A DNA stretch of 21,335 nucleotides, taken from contig CAZUUO010000012.1 of the NCBI GenBank assembly GCA_964622665.1, positions 1 through 21,335 on the forward strand. The letters are read 5' to 3'. This stretch comes from CAZUUO01 sp964622665. GTDB lineage: Bacteria > Patescibacteriota > Patescibacteriia > Magasanikbacterales > GCA-002688135. How positions within the stretch are numbered: position 1 is the first letter of the stretch; every line of letters starts with the position of its first letter. The notes beneath the pieces were generated by a model. That model had not been told where the DNA came from and did no database searches. It worked only from the letters and a program-made list of their open reading frames with translations. A program made the position numbers and the translations under genes. Positions 7,723-14,941 of the stretch are shown here, in pieces.

Positions 7723-8331
7723 ATGAAACGCGGTGCGCTTATCGCCACGGTATTCGTGGCCTGTGGAGGGGGAAAGGAGGTGCAAGTTGTGTATCTAACC
7801 AATGACACAACAAAGCAACCTGCACTCCCTGAAGTGACAGAGGGGTACGATACTCAGATGTTCGATGGTGATGTATTGCAAAATCCGTTTACTGGATTTA
7901 TGACAAAACAGTACACAACATTCGACATTCCGGGTACGCACTATCAATGTTATATACCTTCGCAGTGGCACGGAATTTATCGTAAGGGAAAGATTGCACT
8001 CGTACATAATGAAATGGAACATGAATTGGTAATAGTACTAGAGGTGCAGACAATCAACACCTCTCCTCAAGAACTACTTCTATCACTCTTTGCTCAAAAA
8101 AATGTCGAAGTTGCACAGCGTTATGATACGCAAGCAATGGAGGGAGTAACGTTTGAAGGGGATAGTGAATGTGTGGGAATTAAAATTGCGATTTTGCAAT
8201 TCTACGATTTTGTTACTATTACGTGTTCAATGGTGATACCAAGTTTTTTGACCACAGAAGAAAGTGTAAGGCTGCATCAAGCCTATGAAACAGTAGTAAC
8301 CACTCTTCACAAAAGAGAGGTCACCCAATGA
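7723..8331 (+). CDS. Small putative lipoprotein, first gene of the M23 operon
   Basis: A 202-residue protein. The N terminus MKRGALIATVFVAC followed by three glycines is a very short but plausible lipoprotein signal with Cys14 as the lipidation site; the -3 residue Phe is less usual than Leu. The mature domain alternates beta strands and loops (for example HELVIVLEVQ and GIKIAILQFYDFVTITC) and ends in a helix with ESVRLHQAYETVVTTL. Its outline recalls small alpha/beta PsbP/Mog1-like lipoproteins, but this is only a resemblance and no family is assigned. Its TGA overlaps the ATG of the next gene (ATGA, 8328-8331), so the two are translationally coupled and probably act together at the cell envelope. 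Composition matches the genome, unlike the divergent lipoprotein. Confidence 0.8.
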   Translation: MKRGALIATVFVACGGGKEVQVVYLTNDTTKQPALPEVTEGYDTQMFDGDVLQNPFTGFMTKQYTTFDIPGTHYQCYIPSQWHGIYRKGKIALVHNEMEHELVIVLEVQTINTSPQELLLSLFAQKNVEVAQRYDTQAMEGVTFEGDSECVGIKIAILQFYDFVTITCSMVIPSFLTTEESVRLHQAYETVVTTLHKREVTQ

Positions 8332-11318
8332 AAACAGTGTATGCCCTCGCAGTGGTAAGTGTAACTATGGTTGCACATGCACAAGTTCAGTTGTTTTTAC
8401 CATTTGATAAACAAGTTCCCATTTCAGCGCATGTCGACGAAGATGTAAATTATGGCGCCATTCAAACGGCTTCAGGTTTTACTGACGCGACGTGTGTTGA
8501 TTGGAATGCAACAGAAGCCGCGTATTGTTATGGAACAACTTATGACAACCACACGGGCACCGACTATGATGTGCCAAACGAATTGATGGGTAATGCCTAC
8601 AATCCAAACTATGTGCCCTATACCGTGTACAGTGCTGAAAAAGGAAAAGTAATTGCCGTTGGATTTGATGAAGATGGATATGGAAATTATGTAAAAATCC
8701 AACATGCGGGGAATATTCAGACATTATACGGACACCTGAAAGAAACGTGGGTAGATGAAGGTAATGAAGTTGAAGTACACAGTGAATTAGGGATTGCGGG
8801 GAATACCGGCGATTCAACAGGGGATCATCTTCATTTTGAAGTACGAAAAGTTACCAATAGTGGGGTTGCCTTTATTGACCCCTATCAAATCAGCTATCAA
8901 CATCTTTGGTGCAATGGGACACCAAGTGTATTCAAAGGTGTTGCTTGTAACAGTTTGGTAACATGGCATCCCGCAGGAACACTCATAAGTCCGGAAATAA
9001 GCAATGGAGGGATTGTGTATCTGGTTGGGAGTAATGGAGTAACGCTATATCCAATCGTTGATGATCTGTATGGAACGTTTACTGCTATGAAGTATGACTG
9101 GAAAAAAGTTGTGTATGTGAGTGATAAAGAAATGGATTGTTTTGAAGAATCAACAAACAAAGTGAGTAGTGTTCCATTTGGTTTTTTTGAACGGGAAAGT
9201 TGGTTTGGTATGGTTAAGAAAATATATTTTTACTACGGACTTCCGCAAGACAGCAATCGATATAAAATAGAAGTAACCAAAGGGGTGCAGAATTTGGTAG
9301 TAAAAAGTTGGGGGTTTGATGAAATTCCAAAGTTGAGTGAAGAAGAAATTGAAAAATTGTATTCGCAGTATCCAAAAGCCCACGGTCACGCCTTTGTGCG
9401 AGAAGGAACAGTATTGGAAAGTGATAATGGAGGAATGTACATTGTATCGGCAACTCAAGCGCACCCCATTACAAAGGATGTACTACTTAAAGCAGGGTAT
9501 AATCTAAATACAACACTTAAAATTCCTCAGAGTGATGTGGAAAAAGTAGTGTCAGAAATTGGAGAGATGTATACCGAAGGCACTTTTGCTACTTGTGGCG
9601 CGCAGATGTGTGCTGCATTTCAAAAGCCAAATCAATTAAGTGCGTGTGTTATTGCTGAAGTTGTCGACGAAGATGGGGACGGTTCACTATCCACAAAAGA
9701 TTGTAATGATCACAATGCAAAACAAAATGCGGATTCTACAGAAATCTGCAGTGATGGTATTGATAATAATTGCAATGGAAAGATTGATGAGGTGACTTGT
9801 AACAATGAAAGTGACGAAGATGAAAAACCAACCTGTGCGTTGCAAGAAGATTGCAACACGCCGTTTGATGATAATTGTAATGGAGATAACAACGATGGTG
9901 GAGGAAAAAATTGTACCTTTTGGTATCGTGACAACGACAAAGATGGGTGCAGTGATGGAAAAGTAAAAATGTGTTTGTGTACAGGAAATGAAGAATTTTC
10001 AGTTGATGCGCAAAATTGTATCACTGATTGCAATGATCAAGATAATACGGTGGGACCGTTTAATGTAGAGCAATGTGGCGATGATAAAGATAATAATTGT
10101 AATGGTGTCATTGATGAAAATTGTGGTGAATGCATAGGAAAAGTAGATGACACCTGTAATGATGGTAATCCCTGCACAGCAAACGATCATTGTACTATGG
10201 GATTGTGTGTCGGAAATAAAAAAACATGCAACGATAACAATGATTGTACGGATGATTCCTGCGATATAACAACGGGGTGTGAGAACACGCCAAGCTATAA
10301 GTTGTGTAACGATAACAACGCCTGCAGCACGCAGGACAGATGTAGTGGAGGATTTTGTAATGGGGTAGCCATTTCATGTGATGATGGTAACCCATGCACC
10401 GCAGACTTTTGCAGTGCACAAATTGGTTGCCATCATGAGTATGCAATTGTTGCCTGTGATGATGATAACCCATGCACTACGAATGACTTCTGTAATAACG
10501 GCAGTTGTAAGGGCGACGATTCTTGTGAGTGTAGTGGTGATAGTGATTGTAAGGATGGAAATATTTGCACGTATGATCGATGCGTACAAGGAATGTGTAC
10601 ACATGAACAGAGTATTGGTGCTTGTGAATCTGATAATAATAATTGCACGGAAGATGTTTGCAGCGGGGGAATGTGTGTACATAACCTAACACAGGTGTGT
10701 CACGATGATAGTCAGTGTACACAAGATGAATGCACACCAAATGGTTGTGTATTTACACCAATCTCAAATATACCGTGTGATGATAACGATGCCTGTACCG
10801 GAGATGATCAATGTCACAGTGGTCTATGTATGGGAAAAAATATCTGTACTAATAAAATTTCCAGTAATGTGGTACAAAATGGTTCATTTGAAAATGGAAA
10901 TGAACATTGGATACAAGAAATTCATGTGTGGGAAAGTGCGAACATGCAAGTGCAGTGCTACAGTGCCTATGATGGAAGTTGTAGCGTGAATTTCTTCAAT
11001 AGTTTATTGCAAGACTACAATATACAAATGTGGCAAGAAGTCGCAACGAAACAAAATCATCGGTATAAATTCTCCGTGTGGATTAAGCCAGAGTACGACA
11101 ATTTTTCTATTCGTTTGTGGATAGGAAAAAAAGATGAACCATATACGGTGTACCATCATGGTGTTGATTGCATGTTGATGGGAAATATGTGGAACACGTG
11201 TGCAACTGAATTTACAGCAACTGAAAGTGATATGCACACAAAATTTTCAGTAGTACTCGGCAATCTCTTGGGGAATGCTATGATAGACATGGTTGAAATT
11301 ATAGAAATTGAGGACTAA
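8328..11318 (+). CDS. Secreted modular M23 metallopeptidase with MopE-like, Cys-repeat and CBM-like modules
   Basis: A 996-residue protein with signal peptide MKTVYALAVVSVTMVAHA, cut before QVQ. An M23/LytM-type zinc peptidase follows: H75-x3-D79 (HTGTDYD), GHL with H136, and H167-L-H169 (HLHFE). All zinc and catalytic residues of the family are present, so peptidoglycan endopeptidase activity is likely. Residues about 195-425 hold two stretches of the kind that precede surface repeats (GGIVYLVGSNGV; GGMYIVSATQAHPI). Residues 447-488 and about 536-597 are Asp-rich MopE-type metal-binding repeats (DEDGDG, DCND, DNNCNG). Residues about 598-842 are tandem Dictyostelium-type Cys repeats (CDDGNPCTADFC and relatives). 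Residues about 844-996 form a CBM4/9-like jelly roll (NGSFENGNEHW; YKFSVWIKP). GAGAGG precedes the start, 7 bases away. It is translated with the upstream lipoprotein. A role in cutting and gripping a neighbouring or own cell wall is inference. Confidence 0.9.
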   Translation: MKTVYALAVVSVTMVAHAQVQLFLPFDKQVPISAHVDEDVNYGAIQTASGFTDATCVDWNATEAAYCYGTTYDNHTGTDYDVPNELMGNAYNPNYVPYTVYSAEKGKVIAVGFDEDGYGNYVKIQHAGNIQTLYGHLKETWVDEGNEVEVHSELGIAGNTGDSTGDHLHFEVRKVTNSGVAFIDPYQISYQHLWCNGTPSVFKGVACNSLVTWHPAGTLISPEISNGGIVYLVGSNGVTLYPIVDDLYGTFTAMKYDWKKVVYVSDKEMDCFEESTNKVSSVPFGFFERESWFGMVKKIYFYYGLPQDSNRYKIEVTKGVQNLVVKSWGFDEIPKLSEEEIEKLYSQYPKAHGHAFVREGTVLESDNGGMYIVSATQAHPITKDVLLKAGYNLNTTLKIPQSDVEKVVSEIGEMYTEGTFATCGAQMCAAFQKPNQLSACVIAEVVDEDGDGSLSTKDCNDHNAKQNADSTEICSDGIDNNCNGKIDEVTCNNESDEDEKPTCALQEDCNTPFDDNCNGDNNDGGGKNCTFWYRDNDKDGCSDGKVKMCLCTGNEEFSVDAQNCITDCNDQDNTVGPFNVEQCGDDKDNNCNGVIDENCGECIGKVDDTCNDGNPCTANDHCTMGLCVGNKKTCNDNNDCTDDSCDITTGCENTPSYKLCNDNNACSTQDRCSGGFCNGVAISCDDGNPCTADFCSAQIGCHHEYAIVACDDDNPCTTNDFCNNGSCKGDDSCECSGDSDCKDGNICTYDRCVQGMCTHEQSIGACESDNNNCTEDVCSGGMCVHNLTQVCHDDSQCTQDECTPNGCVFTPISNIPCDDNDACTGDDQCHSGLCMGKNICTNKISSNVVQNGSFENGNEHWIQEIHVWESANMQVQCYSAYDGSCSVNFFNSLLQDYNIQMWQEVATKQNHRYKFSVWIKPEYDNFSIRLWIGKKDEPYTVYHHGVDCMLMGNMWNTCATEFTATESDMHTKFSVVLGNLLGNAMIDMVEIIEIED

Positions 11319-11328
11319 AAGGGTCCAC

Positions 11329-11356
11329 GCAGCAAGGTAATCTTTGCTGCTTTTTT
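11329..11356 (+). terminator. Terminator of the M23 operon
   Basis: Stem GCAGCAA (11329-11335) with TTGCTGC (11344-11350), an 8-base loop, then T6 (11351-11356). It begins 10 bases after the stop codon. Confidence 0.9.
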
Positions 11357-11370
11357 AATGAAGAGAATAC

Positions 11371-11397
11371 AAAAAATCCCAGAATACACTGGGATTT
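11371..11397 (-). terminator. Terminator of bcp-tyrS
   Basis: A 9-bp perfect stem (11374-11382 with 11389-11397) and 6-base loop. Read on the minus strand, the 3' arm ends in a T run (from the A-run at 11371-11376). It lies 14 bases beyond the tyrS stop and faces the M23 operon terminator. Confidence 0.85.
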
Positions 11398-11411
11398 CAA
11401 AAAGGCTTCTC

Positions 11412-12596
11412 CTATGCTATTTTAAACCAAGTTCGTTTGCCAACTTTCCAAATATCACCTGACTTCGGGGTAAGTAATTGTTCAAAGGCAACTGTTTCTT
11501 CGTTGCAAGTAACCGCCTTTTGTTCAAAAAGTCGACGAATATCTGAATTACTTTTATCTTCTCCAAAAAATGCTTTAACAACATGGAACGCTGATGTTTC
11601 TTCAGAAGGAAGTGTAATACTTTGTATATCTGCAGGAATTTTGCGTTCAGAGAATGTATTGGTAAACCAGTTTAACTCTTCAGTTGCAAGTGCTAGTCCA
11701 TAGTACATGCGCGCAATTTCATGAGCCAGCTGTTTTTTTGCAGCAAATGGATCGCGAGCGATCAATGCACGTACATGCTCCATACCTTCGTACGGAACAC
11801 GAGTGACACATTCAAAATAGGTTTCAATGAGTGAGTCAGGAATACTCATCATTTTACCAAACATATCACGAGCGCTATCAGTTACATTGACGGTGTTACC
11901 CCAACTTGAGGACATTTTACGGCCATCAAGTCCTGGAATAATACTGTTAAGTAAAATATTCTGTGGTTCTTGATTGTAATGAGGTTGTAACGTTCTGCCT
12001 GCTAAACAATTAAATCGTTGATCGTTACCACCAAGCTCTACGTCGGCTTTGATAGCGACTGAATCATATCCTTGCATGAGTGGGTACAAAATTTCGCGCA
12101 ATGAAACACGAGTGCCTGCCTCAAGACGTTTTGCAATGTTTTCACGTGCAATAAATTCTGCTACCGAAAATGCATTTGCTTGTGCGCTAATTTCTTTGTA
12201 GGTAAGTTTTGATAACCAATCAGCATTATGGTGAATTTCTGCTTTATCGATATCAATAATTTTTCCTGCTTGCTCGATATAGCTTTTCATGTTCGCTTCC
12301 ACAGCTTCATCGCTTAACATAGGACGTTCACTGTCTTTGTCACTGGTATCACCAATAACGGCAGTAAAGTTACCAACGATAAACACCACTTGGTGACCAA
12401 GTTCTTGAAAGTCGCGTAGTTTCAAAAGAGGAATGCTGCGACCCAAGTGAATGTTGGGTGAGGTAGGATCAATACCAAGTTTAATGCGCAATTTTTTTCC
12501 GCTCTCTAATTTTTTTCGTAGTTCGTCAGTTGAAATAACTTCCGAAACACCGCGACGTAATAACTCATCAATTTTTTTGGGGTCTGTTGAAATCAT
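11412..12596 (-). CDS. tyrS: Tyrosyl-tRNA synthetase
   Basis: A 394-residue class I aminoacyl-tRNA synthetase that charges tRNA-Tyr with tyrosine in the cytoplasm, using ATP. The HIGH-type signature is H50-L-G-R53 after KLGIDPTSPNI, followed by the conserved block GHQVVFIVGNFTAVIGD. The KMSKS-type loop is K227-M-S-S-S231 in GRKMSSSWGN. The C-terminal part (about 335-394) is an S4-like RNA-binding domain (DIRRLFEQKAV; GKRTWFKIA). The length fits the shorter bacterial TyrRS subgroup. The ATG at 12594-12596 has no clear Shine-Dalgarno. The stop of the upstream peroxiredoxin is only 9 bases away, so translation may depend on coupling. It ends at its own terminator. Confidence 0.97.
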   Translation of the reverse strand: MISTDPKKIDELLRRGVSEVISTDELRKKLESGKKLRIKLGIDPTSPNIHLGRSIPLLKLRDFQELGHQVVFIVGNFTAVIGDTSDKDSERPMLSDEAVEANMKSYIEQAGKIIDIDKAEIHHNADWLSKLTYKEISAQANAFSVAEFIARENIAKRLEAGTRVSLREILYPLMQGYDSVAIKADVELGGNDQRFNCLAGRTLQPHYNQEPQNILLNSIIPGLDGRKMSSSWGNTVNVTDSARDMFGKMMSIPDSLIETYFECVTRVPYEGMEHVRALIARDPFAAKKQLAHEIARMYYGLALATEELNWFTNTFSERKIPADIQSITLPSEETSAFHVVKAFFGEDKSNSDIRRLFEQKAVTCNEETVAFEQLLTPKSGDIWKVGKRTWFKIA

Positions 12597-12605
12597 ACAA
12601 AACGA

Positions 12606-13070
12606 TCATGAAAGAGATTGTAAATCAGTGATTACTTCTTGGGCATGAAGAGCAGGTTTAACGGTTTCATACACTTTCGCAATAATACCATCGGCGTTGA
12701 TAAGATATGAAACACGGTTAATCCCCATATATTCGCGACCCATAAACTTTTTCTTTCCATACACTTCATACAACTGCACTACCTGTTTTTGTTCATCGGC
12801 AAGAATAGGGAAGGTAAGTTTGTATTTGGTGTGAAATTTTTTATGGCTCGCAACGGTGTCACAACTGACCCCCAAAACTACCGCATTAATAGAAGTGAAT
12901 TGAGGAAAGTTATCGCGCAAGGTGCAAGCTTCAGTTGTACATCCGGGAGTATCATCTTTGGGATAAAAATATAATAGTACGTTTTTTCCTTTATATTGTG
13001 AAAGGGTGTGCAATACTCCATCTTGGTCAGGTAGACTAAAATCAGGAGCTTTTTGGTTAACAGTAAGCAT
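12606..13070 (-). CDS. bcp: Thioredoxin-dependent peroxiredoxin, Bcp/PrxQ type
   Basis: A 154-residue thiol peroxidase that reduces hydrogen peroxide and organic hydroperoxides. The start at 13070 (MLTVNQKAPDF) is chosen because it gives the usual N terminus of the family; the frame extends upstream to 13238 but that part is not conserved-looking and overlaps the divergent gene. The peroxidatic Cys44 is in PGCTTEAC and the resolving Cys49 five residues later, the typical arrangement of the atypical 2-Cys Bcp group. FYPKDDTPGC, LGVSCD and FPILADE are family blocks. No clear Shine-Dalgarno is seen. It is the first gene of a bcp-tyrS unit, 9 bases from tyrS, and is transcribed divergently from the C39-like gene. 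Confidence 0.94.
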   Translation of the reverse strand: MLTVNQKAPDFSLPDQDGVLHTLSQYKGKNVLLYFYPKDDTPGCTTEACTLRDNFPQFTSINAVVLGVSCDTVASHKKFHTKYKLTFPILADEQKQVVQLYEVYGKKKFMGREYMGINRVSYLINADGIIAKVYETVKPALHAQEVITDLQSLS

Positions 13071-13099
13071 ATACTTAATTTTAGACAAAAAGTACCGCA

Positions 13100-13129
13100 T
13101 TGTGCAACGCATAAATAATGAATTATAGT
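13100..13129 (+). promoter_or_regulatory. Probable promoter of the C39-like gene
   Basis: -35 TTGTGC (13100-13105), an 18-base spacer and -10 TATAGT (13124-13129). Transcription would begin near 13136, giving a leader of about 17 bases without a good Shine-Dalgarno. Its -10 overlaps that of the divergent bcp promoter. Confidence 0.5.
13122..13127 (-). promoter_or_regulatory. Probable -10 of the bcp-tyrS promoter
   Basis: A perfect TATAAT on the minus strand, about 50 bases before the bcp start. The best -35 candidates are weak (TTGTTA at a 15-base spacing or TGTTGT at 17). Confidence 0.45.
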
Positions 13130-13152
13130 GTAAGGGTAATGGTAACAACACT

Positions 13153-13965
13153 ATGTTTAAAAAATACTTGTGGGCGACAATTCTAGGAGGTGGTGTTATA
13201 GCGGCGATACTCATACAGGTATTTCCAGTTTTGCGCATTCAAATCCAAGAAATATACCGCGATGTGCAAGCGCCCACTGCTACAAATTTGAAGGATATTA
13301 CCACATCAACCATCTCAAATCAGGTGGTGTCATCCACGATCACGGCACATCCTAATCTACCCGTAAAAACAGAAACGCCACCAGCAGTCGTGCGTATCGC
13401 AAGTAAGTTTAATATTGCAGTACCATTCATGACACAATCGCCCTTGGTTATTTGGGATGACGTACACAATGAAACGTGTGAAGAGGCGGCTGCCTTGATG
13501 GTCTATTTTGCAATAAATGAAGTTACCTTACCTAGTAAAGAAGAACAGGAAGCATACTTGCAGCAACTTATTGTGTGGCAAAATGAAAAGTTTGGTGATT
13601 ATAAGGATACGACGGTGGCACAAGTTGCTCAGATGATGCGTGAAAAATTAAATATGGATGCTATTGAAATTATAGAAAATCCAACACGCGACAGTATTGC
13701 ACAATTGTTACAAAGTGGGGCACTGATTATTGCACCAACATCTGGTAAAGATTTATTCAACCCTAATTTTAAAAATGGCGGTCCCAAATATCATATGCTC
13801 GTGGTACGAGGGTATGATGAAAAATATATATACACCAATGATCCAGGGACACGAAATGGGAAAAACTATGCCTATACACATGAGGTGTTTTTTAATGCAC
13901 TCCACGACTGGAATGGTGGTGATGTAAAAAATGGTGCAAAACGAATCATTGTGGTCCGTAAATAG
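13153..13965 (+). CDS. Membrane-anchored C39-like cysteine peptidase
   Basis: A 270-residue protein. Residues about 4-27 (YLWATILGGGVIAAILIQVF) form an uncleaved N-terminal anchor, followed by a Thr/Ser/Pro-rich linker to about residue 80. The rest is a peptidase C39_2-type papain-like domain: PFMTQ with the oxyanion Gln95, a TCEEAAALM block with Cys109 as nucleophile, YHMLVVRGYD with His214, and TNDPGTRNGK with Asp230. The whole triad is present, so the enzyme is probably active outside the membrane. There is no ABC transporter part, unlike the C39 peptidases that process bacteriocins, so the target is unknown. The start follows AACACT and has no obvious Shine-Dalgarno. The gene stands alone, divergent from bcp. 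The next promoter overlaps its stop codon. Confidence 0.87.
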   Translation: MFKKYLWATILGGGVIAAILIQVFPVLRIQIQEIYRDVQAPTATNLKDITTSTISNQVVSSTITAHPNLPVKTETPPAVVRIASKFNIAVPFMTQSPLVIWDDVHNETCEEAAALMVYFAINEVTLPSKEEQEAYLQQLIVWQNEKFGDYKDTTVAQVAQMMREKLNMDAIEIIENPTRDSIAQLLQSGALIIAPTSGKDLFNPNFKNGGPKYHMLVVRGYDEKYIYTNDPGTRNGKNYAYTHEVFFNALHDWNGGDVKNGAKRIIVVRK

Positions 13966-13994
13966 TGGACATACATAAAGAATTCTGCTATAAA
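13966..13994 (+). promoter_or_regulatory. Promoter of the receiver-like gene pair
   Basis: -35 TGGACA (13966-13971), exactly 17 bases, then an extended -10 TGCTATAAA (TATAAA at 13989-13994). It begins at the base after the stop of the C39-like gene. The predicted leader of about 29 bases contains AAGGAGG. Confidence 0.7.
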
Positions 13995-14029
13995 CGGGTT
14001 GTCATGAACCCCTCTATAAGGAGGAAATC

Positions 14030-14419
14030 ATGGATAAAAGAATTAGATTGCTCATTGTTACCGATCAAAAAGGACAGCAATACAAGCTCAAGAATCTATT
14101 TGAAAACGAAGGATTCAATGTAGTTGTGGTTGATGCAATTGATACCGCACAACGGTTCTTCTATCAGGAATGTAAGGTGGTATTGTGTCAGGCATACAAA
14201 GATGGTGCCATTCCAACAGCATTGATCAAAGAGTGTAAGCAACAGGAAATTCCTATTGCAACGATGGGATCAAATCCAGCTCATTTTGTTGAGTGGCGCA
14301 AGTTGGGGGTAGAGCATACCTTCGATAGTGACGAACTCATGGGAAGTACGGATGTTGCACAAAAAGCAGTAAAGGCTTGTGCAACAACATTGCAAAAACT
14401 CGTTTCAAAATGTGTTTGA
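14030..14419 (+). CDS. Receiver-fold-like small protein, first of a tandem pair
   Basis: A 129-residue soluble protein with a strong Shine-Dalgarno (AAGGAGG at 14018-14024, five bases before ATG). The order of strands and helices matches a CheY-like receiver: RIRLLIVTDQ, a helix, FNVVVVD, CKVVLCQAYKDG, IPIATMGSN, then GVEHTFDSDEL before a last helix. The acidic residue after strand 1 is present (Asp12 in VTDQ). The strand-3 phospho-acceptor Asp is not visible: VVLCQA stands where LLD would be. If the fold is right it is a pseudo-receiver, acting by binding and not by phosphorylation. A general Rossmann-like fold is an alternative. No histidine kinase or DNA-binding domain is nearby. The second gene starts 14 bases after its stop. 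Confidence 0.75.
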   Translation: MDKRIRLLIVTDQKGQQYKLKNLFENEGFNVVVVDAIDTAQRFFYQECKVVLCQAYKDGAIPTALIKECKQQEIPIATMGSNPAHFVEWRKLGVEHTFDSDELMGSTDVAQKAVKACATTLQKLVSKCV

Positions 14420-14433
14420 GTCGGAAGTATCGC

Positions 14434-14868
14434 ATGAGAAAAAAAATTATACTCTGTTGTCTTTCCGACTTTGATGGCACTCGATTTAAAGATGCTGCAA
14501 AAGAAAAATTGGAAGTGGTGGGGTATAATGTAGTAGTAGAAACATGGGCAGAGAACATCGAGCATGAGTTGCCAGATTGTTTTGGTTTGATTGCATTTGT
14601 ACATTTGGATTTGTTAGGGGAAACACGCTTTGCGGTCAATGGTTTATGTGCACTGTGTCAAAAGTACGGTGTTCCGATTATTGGTATACAAAGTAATACA
14701 GAGACGTGGAGTTCTGAATTATTTTGGAAGAGTGTTGGGGTGCATAGGATGTTCTATGATGATTTTGTGGAAAACAATGTCTCCCCGATATTTTTGAAAA
14801 GTATAATTGAGAATATGCTCAATAAGAAATATCGAATGGTTGTTTGTCAATCAGCCATGATCCACTAA
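14434..14868 (+). CDS. Receiver-fold-like small protein, second of a tandem pair
   Basis: A 144-residue protein. ATG at 14434 is preceded by a weak GGAAG (14423-14427). The frame extends upstream to 14377, but that part overlaps the previous gene and is not strand-like. The layout resembles its neighbour: KKIILCCLSDFDG, a helix, GYNVVVETW, FGLIAFVHLD, VPIIGIQSN, and GVHRMFYDDFV before the last helix. It shares the position of a small/polar residue after strand 4 (QSN versus GSN) and the GV-H-F-D pattern, so the two may be ancient duplicates; identity is low by eye. There is no clear phospho-acceptor pocket. It is probably co-transcribed with the upstream gene and shares its unknown role. The stop overlaps the terminator. 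Confidence 0.75.
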   Translation: MRKKIILCCLSDFDGTRFKDAAKEKLEVVGYNVVVETWAENIEHELPDCFGLIAFVHLDLLGETRFAVNGLCALCQKYGVPIIGIQSNTETWSSELFWKSVGVHRMFYDDFVENNVSPIFLKSIIENMLNKKYRMVVCQSAMIH

Positions 14869-14891
14869 AACGCGAACAGATCGCGTTTTTT
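14867..14891 (+). terminator. Terminator of the receiver-like pair
   Basis: A 9-bp stem, AAAACGCGA (14867-14875) with TCGCGTTTT (14881-14889), 5-base loop and T run to 14891. The 5' arm starts inside the TAA stop codon. Confidence 0.88.
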
Positions 14892-14903
14892 ATTTTGTGC
14901 ACA

Positions 14904-14932
14904 TTGCTTGTACGCGTAAAAATTCGTATCCT
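14904..14932 (+). promoter_or_regulatory. Putative promoter of the helicase gene
   Basis: -35 TTGCTT (14904-14909), 17 bases, -10 TATCCT (14927-14932). The start point would fall at about 14939, two or three bases before ATG at 14942, so the mRNA would be essentially leaderless. Confidence 0.45.
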
Positions 14933-14941
14933 AGCAATACT

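Noticed and set aside
8472..11237. Antisense frames within the M23 protein gene
   Set aside because: They are shadows of a gene with complete active-site motifs and regular Cys repeats.
13071..13238. N-terminal extension of the peroxiredoxin to 13238
   Set aside because: It would overlap the divergent C39-like gene and its promoter and is unlike any peroxiredoxin N terminus.
13996..14011. Small hairpin GGGTT-GTCATG-AACCC as a regulatory RNA element
   Set aside because: The stem has only 5 bp and spans the predicted transcription start, so half of it would not be in the mRNA.
14897..14941. Upstream start of the helicase at 14897
   Set aside because: It overlaps the likely promoter, has no ribosome site, and adds residues before the conserved N terminus.
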